Part shown: positions 8,246-17,318 of the stretch, one piece after another | Position numbering within the stretch: the stretch's first letter is position 1 | Layout: each line of letters opens with the position of its first letter | Origin: an uncultured Muribaculaceae bacterium | GTDB taxonomy: Bacteria > Bacteroidota > Bacteroidia > Bacteroidales > Muribaculaceae | Assembly: GCA_934590135.1 (NCBI GenBank) | Contig: CAKTOT010000005.1 | Location: forward strand, 1-43,937 | Direction of reading: 5' to 3' | DNA length: 43,937 bases | Program-made: the position numbers and the translations under genes | Notes under the pieces: model-generated | What the model was told of the DNA's origin: nothing | Seen by the model: the letters and a program-made list of their open reading frames with translations, nothing else | Database searches by the model: none

Positions 8246-9094
8246 ATGGCAAAAGATGTAGATCTTTCATCAAAAGAATGGTGTGACATCGTATTCGATG
8301 GCAAAAACAAGGAGTATGGCGCATACCAACTGCGTGCAACTTCTGTCAAACGCCACACCAAAGCCCTGGTGTCCGTACTCATAGTGCTGGCACTTATTCT
8401 GACAGCGATCATCATGGTGATGACCGGCGTATTCAAGAGCGCTGACGAAGACATCAACGCCAAGAACGAGCAGGAAGAAGTCATCATGGCTCCCGAAGAT
8501 ATTCCCGAAGAGGAAGAACAAGTGGAAATCCCCGAGCAAAAACCCGAGGAAGTTCAAGTCGAAGAGGAAGTTGCAGCCACTCAGGCCGTAACCGAAGTCA
8601 AGATTGTCGAGCAAGTCGATAAGGACCGCGAAGTCAAGGACCAAGAGCAAGTGCTTGAAAACACAGCTCAATTAGGTGCTGACGACCACAAAGGCATAGA
8701 AGACGTCAACCGCGACCGCGTTGTCAAGGAAGTCGTTGAAGTTAAGCCCGTGGAGAAACCCAAAGACGAAGGTCCCGTAAGTATGGCAATGGTTGAACAG
8801 AAACCTTCGTTCCCCGGTGGTGATGGCGCCATGTACAAATGGCTCAACGATAATATCATCTATCCCGCAGCCGCTTCGGAAGAAGGCGTACAAGGCAAAG
8901 TGACCGTACAATTCATCGTCGAAAAAGACGGCAGCATCTCGCATGTTCAAGTCGTCCGCGGCAAACACCCCGCACTCGATGCCGAAGCTGCACGCGTCAT
9001 CCGCAAGATGCCTCGCTGGACTCCCGGTCGTAACAACGGCCAGCCCGTCCGCGTGACATATCACCTCCCCGTTCAATTCAAATTAGCCAACTAA
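8246..9094 (+). CDS. tonB: Energy transducer TonB
   Basis: TonB spans the periplasm and transmits energy from ExbB/ExbD to TonB-dependent receptors. The 282-residue product has a cytoplasmic N-terminus including EWCDIVFDGKNKEYGAYQLR, a motif typical of bacteroidetal TonB, then a membrane helix at about 37-59. Next comes a Glu/Pro/Val-rich linker to about residue 175. The C-terminal TonB domain (about 190-282) contains FPGG, NIIYP, GVQGKVTVQFIVEKDGS and the final RWTPGRNNGQPVRVTYHLPV. It ends the operon: a hairpin terminator lies 30 bp after the stop. Confidence 0.95.
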   Translation: MAKDVDLSSKEWCDIVFDGKNKEYGAYQLRATSVKRHTKALVSVLIVLALILTAIIMVMTGVFKSADEDINAKNEQEEVIMAPEDIPEEEEQVEIPEQKPEEVQVEEEVAATQAVTEVKIVEQVDKDREVKDQEQVLENTAQLGADDHKGIEDVNRDRVVKEVVEVKPVEKPKDEGPVSMAMVEQKPSFPGGDGAMYKWLNDNIIYPAAASEEGVQGKVTVQFIVEKDGSISHVQVVRGKHPALDAEAARVIRKMPRWTPGRNNGQPVRVTYHLPVQFKLAN

Positions 9095-9123
9095 GATTCG
9101 CTTTTGAATTCCATACCCTCCCC

Positions 9124-9163
9124 AATAAGGGGCGGAGCCGCAAGGCTTCGCCCCTTATTTTGT
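9124..9163 (+). terminator. Rho-independent terminator of the exbB-tonB operon
   Basis: A 16-bp stem (9124-9139 with 9144-9159; one G-T pair) closes over the loop GCAA and is followed by a short T-rich tract. The A-rich start of the stem faces the other direction, so some bidirectional function is possible. Confidence 0.85.
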
Positions 9164-9218
9164 CTTACCATTATGCCTGCTATTACGAATATCAAAGCAT
9201 AATTTGACGAATTTTTCG

Positions 9219-9226
9219 TAACTTTG
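9219..9226 (+). promoter_or_regulatory. Predicted -7 promoter element immediately before the TamL-like gene
   Basis: TAACTTTG matches the TAnnTTTG consensus exactly. It lies only 4 bp before the GTG start codon at 9231, so the transcript would begin at or within a few bases of the start codon. No TTTG at the usual -33 spacing was seen. The transcript may therefore be leaderless. Confidence 0.55.
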
Positions 9227-9230
9227 TCGC

Positions 9231-11675
9231 GTGAAAAAGCTATGGAACAAGCTGGCATCTCTGTCGGCCGTTGCCTTGGTGTCCTGCACTCTGGCATCGG
9301 TACATAGTTCGTGTAGCAGTACACGACACGTTCCCGAAGGCAGCAAACTGCTGGACAAGGCCGAGATAATCATCGTCGAGCCCGGCGACAGCATCAACGC
9401 CAAAGAAAAGTACCGCGACATCAGCACGCGCGAATTGCTAAATTACTTACGACAGCAACCCAACCACAAAATCCTTGGCTTTGCAAAAATGCAACTCGGC
9501 ATCTACAATATGTCCGGCAACGACACCACACATTGGTGGAATCGATGGCTCAGACGCATAGGAGAGGCCCCCGTATTGTACGACCCTAAAATGACCGAAG
9601 CTTCGGCCCGACAACTCCGGCAAGCCCTCGTCAACAAAGGGTACCTCAACGCCTCAGTCACCATAGACTCTGTCACCTGCGGCAAGAAGAATGACAAAAT
9701 GCAAGTGCGATACACTCTGCACCCGGGAAAGGCTCACACCATAGCCACAGTGACTATGGAATGTGAGGACAATGAAATTCGCGCCATACTCCAATCCGAC
9801 ACCACCGCCAAACCCGATATAGCACCGGGCATGGCGTTAGACCGCACATACCTCGACAACGAACGCACACGCATCACTTCGATATTACGCAATCACGGAT
9901 ATTATGCCTTCAACAAGGAGTTTATCACATTCATTGCCGACACCGTACCCGGTTCGATGGACGTAGACCTGACTATGACCATACAGCAACCACGTATGGT
10001 ACACACAGCCCCCACGCCCGAACATCCGGACGGCATAGACCCTGACGCTCCGGCACCGAAACATCGACGTTTTATGATCCGACAAGTATACTTTGTCACA
10101 GATTACAACCCTCGTAAAGACGGCGATAATGCCTCAAACGGCAGTGATACAGTCCAATGCTCGACCGGTATGTCCGTCATCTACGGCGCCGACCGATACT
10201 TACGTCCGGGAGTGCTCGAAGAAAACTGCTTTATCGTACCGGGCAAGCCTTACAACGCCTCGCAAGTAGACCAAACGTATGCCGCCATGGCTCGATTAGG
10301 CATACTCAAATTCATAAACATCGAAATGCGTCCCGTGACCGCCATCAAGGCCGATGACAACGAAGAAATATGGATGGACGCTTACGTACTGCTGTCGCGC
10401 AATAAAAAGCAAAATATTACCATCGAGCTGGAGGGCACCAACTCGGAAGGAGATCTCGGCTTCGGGGTCGGCCTTACCTACCAACATCGCAACCTTGCAC
10501 ACGGCAGCGAACTGTTGACCGTAAAATTGCGTACAGCCTACGAAAGCCTCTCGGGCAATTTTGACGGGCTTATCAACAACCGATATACCGAATATGCAGG
10601 CGAAGTGGGCATTACATTTCCCAAATTCAAAGCGCCTTTTCTATCAAGCGACTTCAAACGGCGCAATAAAGCCAGCACCGAATTTGCCCTATCGCTCAAT
10701 TATCAAGAACGGCCCGAATACACCCGTGTCATCGCCGGCGGTGCGTGGAAATACAAATGGGACAAGCAGCACGGAGGATTCAACCAGCGACGCACACTTG
10801 ACCTGGTGGACATCAACTATGTCTACCTTCCACAGTCCACGCTCAATTTCATTGACCAAATAGCGCCCACCAATCCCCTGCTACGCTACAGCTACGAGGA
10901 CCACTTCATTATGCGACTGGGCTACACATTCTACAAGACCAATCGCCGCATACCCACGGCCACGCTAAACTCATTTGTCATACAGCCATCGGTCACCACT
11001 TTCCGCGCTTCCGCCGAGATGGCCGGCAACCTCCTGTATGCCTTCTCCTCCATGTTAGGACAGAAGAAATCGGATGGAGCATACAAAATATTCGGCATAC
11101 AGTATGCACAATACGTCAAAGGCGAAGCAGACTTCACATATACTCGCAACTTCAATGCACGCAACGCCTTGGCCATACATGCCGGCGTAGGCATAGGGTA
11201 TCCTTACGGCAATTCGTCGGCCATACCCTTCGAAAAACGCTTCTATGCCGGCGGAGCCAACAGCGTACGCGGCTGGAGCGCACGCACACTCGGTCCGGGA
11301 GCATACGATGCGCGCAACGACGTAATCGACTTCATCAACCAATGCGGTGATATACGACTGGACCTTAGCCTCGAATACCGCGCGCGATTATTCTGGGTAT
11401 TCGAAGGCGCATTGTTTGTGGACGCCGGCAACATCTGGACCATCAAGACTTACGAAAACCAACCGGGAGGAACTTTCAAATTCGATAAATTCTACAGACA
11501 AATAGCGCTGTCTTACGGCGCAGGCATACGCATGGATTTTACATACTTCCTGCTTCGTTTCGATCTTGGTATGAAGGCTCACAATCCCGCTATGGGACAA
11601 GAAGAATGGCCGCTGATACACCCTCGCTGGGGTCGCGATGCCACATTCCATTTTGCCGTGGGATATCCGTTCTAA
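9231..11675 (+). CDS. tamL: TamL-like Omp85 family outer-membrane lipoprotein
   Basis: Omp85 proteins insert beta-barrel proteins into the outer membrane or export to the surface; the bacteroidetal lipoprotein version is called TamL. The 814-residue product starts with a signal peptide and a lipobox LVSC (Cys19); a second cysteine (Cys28) precedes SSTRHVPEGSKLLDKAEI, the stretch typical of mature TamL. POTRA-like domains span about 35-400, and a C-terminal 16-strand type barrel (about 430-814) contains the Omp85 signature RFYAGGANSVRGWSARTLGPG (about 666-686) and ends in phenylalanine. The start is GTG; no in-frame ATG lies close downstream. The partner TamB is not in the window. Confidence 0.88.
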   Translation: MKKLWNKLASLSAVALVSCTLASVHSSCSSTRHVPEGSKLLDKAEIIIVEPGDSINAKEKYRDISTRELLNYLRQQPNHKILGFAKMQLGIYNMSGNDTTHWWNRWLRRIGEAPVLYDPKMTEASARQLRQALVNKGYLNASVTIDSVTCGKKNDKMQVRYTLHPGKAHTIATVTMECEDNEIRAILQSDTTAKPDIAPGMALDRTYLDNERTRITSILRNHGYYAFNKEFITFIADTVPGSMDVDLTMTIQQPRMVHTAPTPEHPDGIDPDAPAPKHRRFMIRQVYFVTDYNPRKDGDNASNGSDTVQCSTGMSVIYGADRYLRPGVLEENCFIVPGKPYNASQVDQTYAAMARLGILKFINIEMRPVTAIKADDNEEIWMDAYVLLSRNKKQNITIELEGTNSEGDLGFGVGLTYQHRNLAHGSELLTVKLRTAYESLSGNFDGLINNRYTEYAGEVGITFPKFKAPFLSSDFKRRNKASTEFALSLNYQERPEYTRVIAGGAWKYKWDKQHGGFNQRRTLDLVDINYVYLPQSTLNFIDQIAPTNPLLRYSYEDHFIMRLGYTFYKTNRRIPTATLNSFVIQPSVTTFRASAEMAGNLLYAFSSMLGQKKSDGAYKIFGIQYAQYVKGEADFTYTRNFNARNALAIHAGVGIGYPYGNSSAIPFEKRFYAGGANSVRGWSARTLGPGAYDARNDVIDFINQCGDIRLDLSLEYRARLFWVFEGALFVDAGNIWTIKTYENQPGGTFKFDKFYRQIALSYGAGIRMDFTYFLLRFDLGMKAHNPAMGQEEWPLIHPRWGRDATFHFAVGYPF

Positions 11676-11829
11676 TGACTCGAGGCAGACTACTCGGGCC
11701 AATTAAAAGTCCGAACAATATTAATAGTACTAATGTGATAGTTCGCATACGAATATTTAAGTAATAACGAAGCTTACGGCCACACATCCAAGGCATCGCG
11801 CCCGATACGTTATTTAGAAACAGAAGATT

Positions 11830-12477
11830 ATGAAACAATACGTAATTTTTGACCTTGACGGAACGCTGCTGGACACCATCGCCGACCTCGCCGATGCCAC
11901 CAACTATGCGCTCGAACAATTAGGATATACCACCCACCCTATCACTGCATACAACTATATGGTGGGCAACGGCGTCACCAAACTACTGGAACGCGCTTTG
12001 CCGGAAGATATGCGCACCACGCGTATGGTCGAGGCCATGCGACACCACTTTCTGGAATACTACGATGTGCATTGCACCGACCGCACCACCATCTATCCCG
12101 GCATCTCCGACCTATTGGACGAATTGGCTGCACGAGGCATCGCCACCGCCGTCACCTCCAACAAGTATCAACGTGCCGTAACCCACTTGATAAATCATTT
12201 CTTCGGACAGCATCCATGGGCGGCTATACTCGGACACCAAGAGAATGTCCCGGTCAAGCCGGACCCATCGATAGTGTTCATGGCCCTCAACGCCCATCCC
12301 ACCCCCAAAGACAAAGTACTATATGTAGGCGACAGTGCCGTGGATATGGAGACAGCACATCGCGCCGGGGTCGAAAGTGTCGGCGTCTCTTGGGGCTTCC
12401 GCACACGTTCGGAGCTGACAAGTGCCGGAGCCGACCACGTCGTTGATTCGCCGGACGACATCCTCAGCCTATTGTAA
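11830..12477 (+). CDS. HAD family phosphatase, phosphoglycolate-phosphatase type
   Basis: This is a 215-residue cytosolic HAD-superfamily hydrolase with a helical cap (C1 type). All four motifs are present: Asp8 and Asp10 in FDLDGTLLDT, Thr109-Ser110-Asn111 (motif II), Lys143 in KPDPSIV, and GDSAVDMETA with Asp168 and Asp172. The overall pattern fits Gph-like enzymes that hydrolyse 2-phosphoglycolate or another small phosphate ester; the substrate cannot be read from the sequence. It is 154 bp after the TamL-like gene and probably has its own expression. Confidence 0.85.
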   Translation: MKQYVIFDLDGTLLDTIADLADATNYALEQLGYTTHPITAYNYMVGNGVTKLLERALPEDMRTTRMVEAMRHHFLEYYDVHCTDRTTIYPGISDLLDELAARGIATAVTSNKYQRAVTHLINHFFGQHPWAAILGHQENVPVKPDPSIVFMALNAHPTPKDKVLYVGDSAVDMETAHRAGVESVGVSWGFRTRSELTSAGADHVVDSPDDILSLL

Positions 12478-12628
12478 TCATATACACTGCAATACGGTGG
12501 CTATGCACTACTCGATATCCTTATTCCGCATCCTACGGCTTCCTTGTTCATCAGCGCTGATGTTGCATCCATCTTTTTTCATAAAACAAAAAGCGGCAAC
12601 AGCACACCATAACGTATAATATAGCATT

Positions 12629-13810
12629 ATGATAGACAACATCATACTCGTAGACCCGCGCGAAACACACGACAATCTGCTGCCGATGACGTACACACGT
12701 CCGGTCAGCGACCTTCGCATAGGAATATTCACCATAGACCAACGCTGGCGCATAGCCTGTCCGCACGCCCATTTCTATTGGCAGACGGTAGACTACCTGC
12801 GACCCAAGTATCCGGCATGTCCGGACAATATCGACAACTCCGAAGTCGTATACGTGCGCGGCGATATCATTCCCACGACCGAATTGGTGCGCATAACCCT
12901 TGACCTACAACCGGGTCAGGCTGTCTTCGGCGAAGACAGCGCCCCCATAGCATGGCGCGGAGGAACATCCAATGCTCCGAGCATCCAATTGGAAGGCCGT
13001 ACGCGCTGTATATCTTTTCTGTACGACATCTTCGGCCTCAACGGCGAAGTGCTACGCGAAGACTTCGAGACAATCACCGCCGGACGCACCTCGGCGACAC
13101 TGAGCAACACAGTCACCGTAATCGGAAGCCGCGAAGACATCTTCGTGGAGGACGATGCCGAATTTGTTGAAGGATGCACCCTCAACACTATGCACGGTCC
13201 GATATACATCGGACACGGAGCTACGGTCATGGAAGGCAGTTGTCTCCGCGGACCCGTAGCCGTATGCGACCACGCCGTCGTCAATATGGGCGCACGTATA
13301 TATGGCGACACCACCATCGGGCCTTGGTGCAAAGTAGGCGGCGAACTAAACAATGTCGTTATGCACTCATATTCGAACAAGGCGCATGATGGATTCTTAG
13401 GCAACGCCGTCATCGGACAATGGTGCAACATCGGAGGAGGATGCTCGGCATCAAACCTCAAAAACGACTATACGGAAATCAAGCTATGGAACTACCCGCG
13501 GCGCCGCTTCCTGCGCACCGGGTTACAGTTCTGCGGCGTCATCATGGCCGACTTCTGTAAGGCCGGAGTCAACACAATGCTCAATACAGCCACTGTCCTC
13601 GGCGTAGGCGTCAACATCCACGGCAGCGGCTTCCCGCGGCCTTTCTTGGCATCGTTCCTCGAAGGATCGCCACAAGGATATACCGAAGTACCGATGCAGC
13701 GCTTCTTTGACACAGCAGCCAAAATGATGGCCCGACGCGGCATCGAGTTGACACAGACCGACATAGATATACTCAACAGCGTGAGACAGATCGCAGAAAA
13801 CTACCGTTGA
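12629..13810 (+). CDS. GlmU-like putative sugar nucleotidyltransferase with left-handed beta-helix
   Basis: The product belongs to the alternative bacteroidetal GlmU family, thought to make UDP-GlcNAc from glucosamine-1-phosphate, or a related nucleotide sugar. The 393-residue protein starts MIDNIILVDPRETHDNLLPM and continues with TYTRPVSDLRIGI, the family's version of the nucleotide-binding start. From about residue 165 it shows hexapeptide repeats (left-handed beta-helix), including GPIYIGHGATV and DTTIGPWCKVGGELNN, ending in a region SNLKNDYTEIKLWNYPR that recalls acyltransferase active sites. It would connect GlcNAc recovered by the salvage locus to cell-wall synthesis (inference). No classical GlmU is in the window. 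Confidence 0.8.
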   Translation: MIDNIILVDPRETHDNLLPMTYTRPVSDLRIGIFTIDQRWRIACPHAHFYWQTVDYLRPKYPACPDNIDNSEVVYVRGDIIPTTELVRITLDLQPGQAVFGEDSAPIAWRGGTSNAPSIQLEGRTRCISFLYDIFGLNGEVLREDFETITAGRTSATLSNTVTVIGSREDIFVEDDAEFVEGCTLNTMHGPIYIGHGATVMEGSCLRGPVAVCDHAVVNMGARIYGDTTIGPWCKVGGELNNVVMHSYSNKAHDGFLGNAVIGQWCNIGGGCSASNLKNDYTEIKLWNYPRRRFLRTGLQFCGVIMADFCKAGVNTMLNTATVLGVGVNIHGSGFPRPFLASFLEGSPQGYTEVPMQRFFDTAAKMMARRGIELTQTDIDILNSVRQIAENYR

Positions 13811-13888
13811 TATCCTGAGTATTAAGTTTTATCCGTTATTTCATCTCCGTCTCGCCATACCCCCACAAAAAAAAGCTTACACTCACAA

Positions 13889-14575
13889 ATGTTTGACATA
13901 ATCTTTGACGACATCTTTGCCGAAAAGACTCCGGGCCTGATACTTCTGGCTATGAGCGCCAACATCACCGATGCGCCCACCTGCGATGCATTATGGAATG
14001 AAGTTGAAACCGTTGCATCACGCATCGCGTCATCTTACGAAATGCCTATGGTCAATAAACGCCCCGGCATAGCGGCTACACGCGCCGCCTACAAGGCATT
14101 TGGCAAAGACCCCAATCGTTACCGCCCCAGCACCGAAGCAATGTGTCGCCGCATAGTACGCGGCGACGGCTTGTACCGCGTCAGCAATGTCGTAGACTTG
14201 GTCAACCTATTGTCCATCGCCTCGGGACACTCCATAGGCGCTTTTGACAGCGACCATATCGCCGGACACACCCTGCGCCTCGGAGTGGGACGCGAAGGCG
14301 AACCTTATGAAGCCGTACATCGCGGTCCGCTCAATATCGCCGGGCTGCCGGTGTTGCGCGACGACATCGGTGGCATAGCCACTCCCACCAGCGATAATGC
14401 CCGCACCGCCATACGTCCCGAATCGACACGACACCTATTTATGGTCGCCAATATATACGGCGAAGAAATGTCCGCAGACGACCTCGTCGAATATGCCTCG
14501 CGACTGCTGACGCAATATGCCGATGCTACCGACATCGAGCACCGAATCTTCCGCCCCGTGTACGACAAACAATAG
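13889..14575 (+). CDS. B3/B4 (tRNA-binding/editing) domain protein
   Basis: This 228-residue protein is built almost entirely of a B3/B4 domain, the module that does editing in the beta subunit of phenylalanyl-tRNA synthetase. Typical stretches are NKRPGIAATRAAYKAFGKDP (about 52-71), RVSNVVDLVNLLSIASGHSIGAFD and GRPLNIAG-like RGPLNIAGLPVL. Stand-alone copies are widespread, and a role in removing wrong amino acids from tRNA is only presumed. No signal peptide or membrane segment is seen. Its end overlaps the longest reading of the following acyltransferase gene. Confidence 0.82.
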   Translation: MFDIIFDDIFAEKTPGLILLAMSANITDAPTCDALWNEVETVASRIASSYEMPMVNKRPGIAATRAAYKAFGKDPNRYRPSTEAMCRRIVRGDGLYRVSNVVDLVNLLSIASGHSIGAFDSDHIAGHTLRLGVGREGEPYEAVHRGPLNIAGLPVLRDDIGGIATPTSDNARTAIRPESTRHLFMVANIYGEEMSADDLVEYASRLLTQYADATDIEHRIFRPVYDKQ

Positions 14576-15497
14576 GCATCTATACACATCATTACCTCAC
14601 AGATGGCCATACACCTCGACATACTATCGTAGCGTCCCACATCCGGCGACAGTGTACGACAGCGTCGAATTTGCACGTACGGTCAGCGCCCTCGGCGGCA
14701 TGGAGTACATTTTGGCTACGGACGAGGACAACAATACCATCGGCATGGCCTGGGGCAAGGACATCAACGGCACTTGGGCTTCGCCGTTTTCGGCTCCTTA
14801 CGCACTATGCTCGATGTCCCGACCCGATATACCCGTATCATTACAGGCTTTATGCACAATTGCCCGATACGTGGACGCACAGGCCCACGGAAAATGGCGC
14901 ATAGTATTGCCGCCCGAATTCTACGCCCCGACACTGATACACTCCTCAGTCGAGGCCTTCGGCAATCTCGGCCGAGAACTGTTTTGCGACCGCAATTACG
15001 CCCACCCGGTACACGCACAAATGTCGTCAGCAGCGCAACGCAACCTCCGCAAAGCCGAGCGGCACGGAACTTTCGCCCTGGTCACCGAAACCGATGCCGG
15101 AATGGTATATGACCTTATAGCCGAGCACCACCGGCAAATGGGCTACAAGATGGCTATGACGCGCGACCAAGTGCTGGCAACGGCACGCGCCATACCTATG
15201 GATTTCTTTATGGTAACGGACGGCGAAGTCCCGGCAGCAGCAGCCTACTATCAGCATACGGCCCCCCATATCGTACAAATGATTAATTGGGGAGACACCG
15301 CCGAGGCGCGGCCGCTACGCGTCACCAATTGGATGGACCGCGCCATAAGCCTGCATTATGCCCGACTCGGCATCTCAACCATAGACCTCGGACCGGGCAC
15401 GCACCACGGCATATCCAACGAAGGACTCGAACGCTTCAAGACCTCGCTGGGCTGCTCGGTTTCATTAAAACATATCATCGCAGGCCTCGTCGTATAG
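14517..15497 (+). CDS. FemAB/GNAT-like acyltransferase, start uncertain
   Basis: The protein resembles the GNAT-fold FemAB-like group, which transfers aminoacyl or acyl groups; the substrate is unknown. Characteristic parts are SAAQRNLRKAERHG near residue 171, then a GNAT core and a C-terminal half with YYQHTAPHIVQMINWGD and IDLGPGTHHGISNEGLERFK. The longest ATG start (14517) overlaps the previous gene by 59 bp and its first about 25 residues look like shadow sequence. A GTG at 14652 is a short alternative. The well-spaced ATG at 14603 (MAIHLDI...) is one frame off and meets a stop at 14630, so a one-base frameshift near the start is possible. The body is intact. Confidence 0.7.
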   Translation: MPMLPTSSTESSAPCTTNNRHLYTSLPHRWPYTSTYYRSVPHPATVYDSVEFARTVSALGGMEYILATDEDNNTIGMAWGKDINGTWASPFSAPYALCSMSRPDIPVSLQALCTIARYVDAQAHGKWRIVLPPEFYAPTLIHSSVEAFGNLGRELFCDRNYAHPVHAQMSSAAQRNLRKAERHGTFALVTETDAGMVYDLIAEHHRQMGYKMAMTRDQVLATARAIPMDFFMVTDGEVPAAAAYYQHTAPHIVQMINWGDTAEARPLRVTNWMDRAISLHYARLGISTIDLGPGTHHGISNEGLERFKTSLGCSVSLKHIIAGLVV

Positions 15498-15606
15498 CAT
15501 CTGCCGCAACACCGACGTAAGACTGATATACGACTACTTACGCATTGCATTCCGGCATATTGACGCCGTCAAAATACTTCGAAGCCTTAGCCTGATATAT
15601 CACAAC

Positions 15607-15846
15607 TTAGGGATTGAATTGGTTGGTATCGTAAAAATCCATAATATCGCGCGTCATTTCAAGTGCTGTAGCGCCCGGACCCTCGGGATCGAGAGCCGCC
15701 GAACGCTCATAAGCACTGATGGCGGCGGCGCGGTCACCATGCTGCCACGCGTAACGACCTTGGCGGTATAATTCGACGGCCCGAGCGTGCGCATCTGTAG
15801 CGCAGTTCTCGGACGATTTATCGGCTGTGGTGTGTGCGTTATCCAT
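15607..15846 (-). CDS. Small TPR-type protein
   Basis: This 79-residue protein carries one recognisable tetratricopeptide repeat: YRQGRYAWQHGDRAAAISAY followed by ERSAALDPEGPGATALEM. Small TPR proteins ending in DIMDFYDTNQFNP-like sequence are familiar in Bacteroidales and have no assigned function; protein-protein binding is the only safe statement. There is no signal peptide. A perfect -7 element (15868-15875) precedes it, which supports it as a real gene. It converges with the acyltransferase gene on the other strand. Confidence 0.75.
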   Translation of the reverse strand: MDNAHTTADKSSENCATDAHARAVELYRQGRYAWQHGDRAAAISAYERSAALDPEGPGATALEMTRDIMDFYDTNQFNP

Positions 15847-15867
15847 AAATTATTCGTAATTTTACGC

Positions 15868-15875
15868 CAAAGATA
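15868..15875 (-). promoter_or_regulatory. Predicted -7 promoter element of the small TPR gene
   Basis: CAAAGATA on the plus strand is TATCTTTG on the minus strand, matching TAnnTTTG. The transcript would start near 15861, about 15 nt before the ATG ending at 15846. Confidence 0.6.
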
Positions 15876-15905
15876 CGAATACTTGACCTCACAACCAAAT
15901 TCGCT

Positions 15906-17198
15906 ATGACACCACACCGCATACTACGCAAAAATTTGTTCGCGATCCTCTTTATTCTCCTCGGAGCCGGCACAACTTTTGCCGCCGACCCTATGGCGAC
16001 AAAATACACTTCGGCACAATGCCAAGGGTCGCTGACTCCCTACCCGTCCAATATCGCTGAGATTGTCACACCCGACAGTCTCGTGGCCGTACACATTGAC
16101 CACGTCGGCCGTCACGGCTCACGCTATCCGGCTTCGGCAGCCTCGTGCAAGATGCTGCATCAAGCCCTGCTGCACAGCGATTCGCTGGGTCTGCTCACGC
16201 CCACCGGACGCGAACTGCTGACTCTCACCGAACAAGCCATAGCCGCATCGCAAGGTCGCTGGGGCGCTCTGGACTCGTTAGGCATGGCCGAACAGCGCTC
16301 CATCGCCACACGAATGATGCGCCGCTACAGCGACTTATTCAAAGACGGAGCCCGGGTGCGCGCACTGTCTTCTTATTCGCCACGCTCGATGATGAGTATG
16401 TTCAGCTTCCTGCACCAAATGTCACGTATGAACAATCGTCTGGAAATATCCTCCACCTCGGGACGCCAAAACTCAACGCTCGTGCGGCCTTTCGATACCA
16501 GCGAGGACTACCGACATTTCCGCAGCGACAGGCTCTGGGAACCGACATACACGGCCTACTTCGAGCAATATTGTCCTCTGACGGCAATCACACGCGTTTT
16601 GGGGCGTGACTACCCGTTTGACGGCACTGAGAAGGCCCGCGAGCTGGCTATTACCGAGTATTATGTCATCGCCGGCATGGCCGCTATGGAAATCGAATGT
16701 GATGCCTCGCGATTCTTCACCGAAGCGGAATACAACGCATTGTGGTCGTGCTTCAACCTGCGCCAGTATCTGCAATATACGGCTTCCACAGTGTCCTCCG
16801 TTCCCGCCGATATGGCCGGAACGCTACTTATGGACATCATACGCACCACCGACTTGGCCACAGACAGCCGCAGCGCAGATGGAGTGGTAGCCGATCTTCG
16901 CTTCGGACATGCCGAAACACTGATGCCGTTGCTGTCACTGTTACGCCTACCCGGATGCTATTATATGACCAATTACTTTGATACCGTGGCCATGCACTGG
17001 CGCGACTTCGATGTTGTACCTATGGCCGCCAATCTCCAAATCGTGCTATTCAAGGCCAAACATTCGGGCCGCTACTACGTACGCTTCGATGTCAACGAGA
17101 AGCCCGTCACACTACCGGGCGAACGTATGGGCCTATATGTACCCTGGGATGTCGCTCGCGACTACATGATGCGCTGCGTACCGCTATACCTTAATTGA
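15906..17198 (+). CDS. Secreted histidine-type phosphatase, MINPP-like
   Basis: Clade-2 histidine phosphatases hydrolyse phosphate esters such as phytate through a phospho-histidine. The 430-residue protein has a signal peptide (about 1-26, ending TTFAAD), the catalytic RHGSRYP motif at 69-75 with His70, and a distal HAE at 335-337. HAE instead of HD is the mark of the multiple inositol polyphosphate phosphatase branch known from gut Bacteroides. It is therefore likely periplasmic or outer-membrane linked and may release phosphate from inositol phosphates; the substrate is inferred. The gene lies 120 bp before the GH20 gene on the same strand. Confidence 0.87.
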   Translation: MTPHRILRKNLFAILFILLGAGTTFAADPMATKYTSAQCQGSLTPYPSNIAEIVTPDSLVAVHIDHVGRHGSRYPASAASCKMLHQALLHSDSLGLLTPTGRELLTLTEQAIAASQGRWGALDSLGMAEQRSIATRMMRRYSDLFKDGARVRALSSYSPRSMMSMFSFLHQMSRMNNRLEISSTSGRQNSTLVRPFDTSEDYRHFRSDRLWEPTYTAYFEQYCPLTAITRVLGRDYPFDGTEKARELAITEYYVIAGMAAMEIECDASRFFTEAEYNALWSCFNLRQYLQYTASTVSSVPADMAGTLLMDIIRTTDLATDSRSADGVVADLRFGHAETLMPLLSLLRLPGCYYMTNYFDTVAMHWRDFDVVPMAANLQIVLFKAKHSGRYYVRFDVNEKPVTLPGERMGLYVPWDVARDYMMRCVPLYLN

Positions 17199-17229
17199 CA
17201 CAAGATCCGACAGCCACATTCGGACCTTA

Positions 17230-17279
17230 GACGCACGCCCCAAGCACCGCTTGACTATTGACGCACGTCCCAAGTACTG
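17230..17279. repeat. Imperfect 20-bp direct repeat between phosphatase and hexosaminidase genes
   Basis: Two copies of a 20-bp word (GACGCACGCCCCAAGCACCG at 17230-17249 and its relative at 17260-17279) lie 30 bp apart. They match at 17 of 20 positions, and all three differences are C to T. This could be a duplicated operator or a chance tandem duplication. Confidence 0.5.
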
Positions 17280-17318
17280 TCCCTAACCGTTTCTGCCATT
17301 ATTCCGACAAGATTCGAT

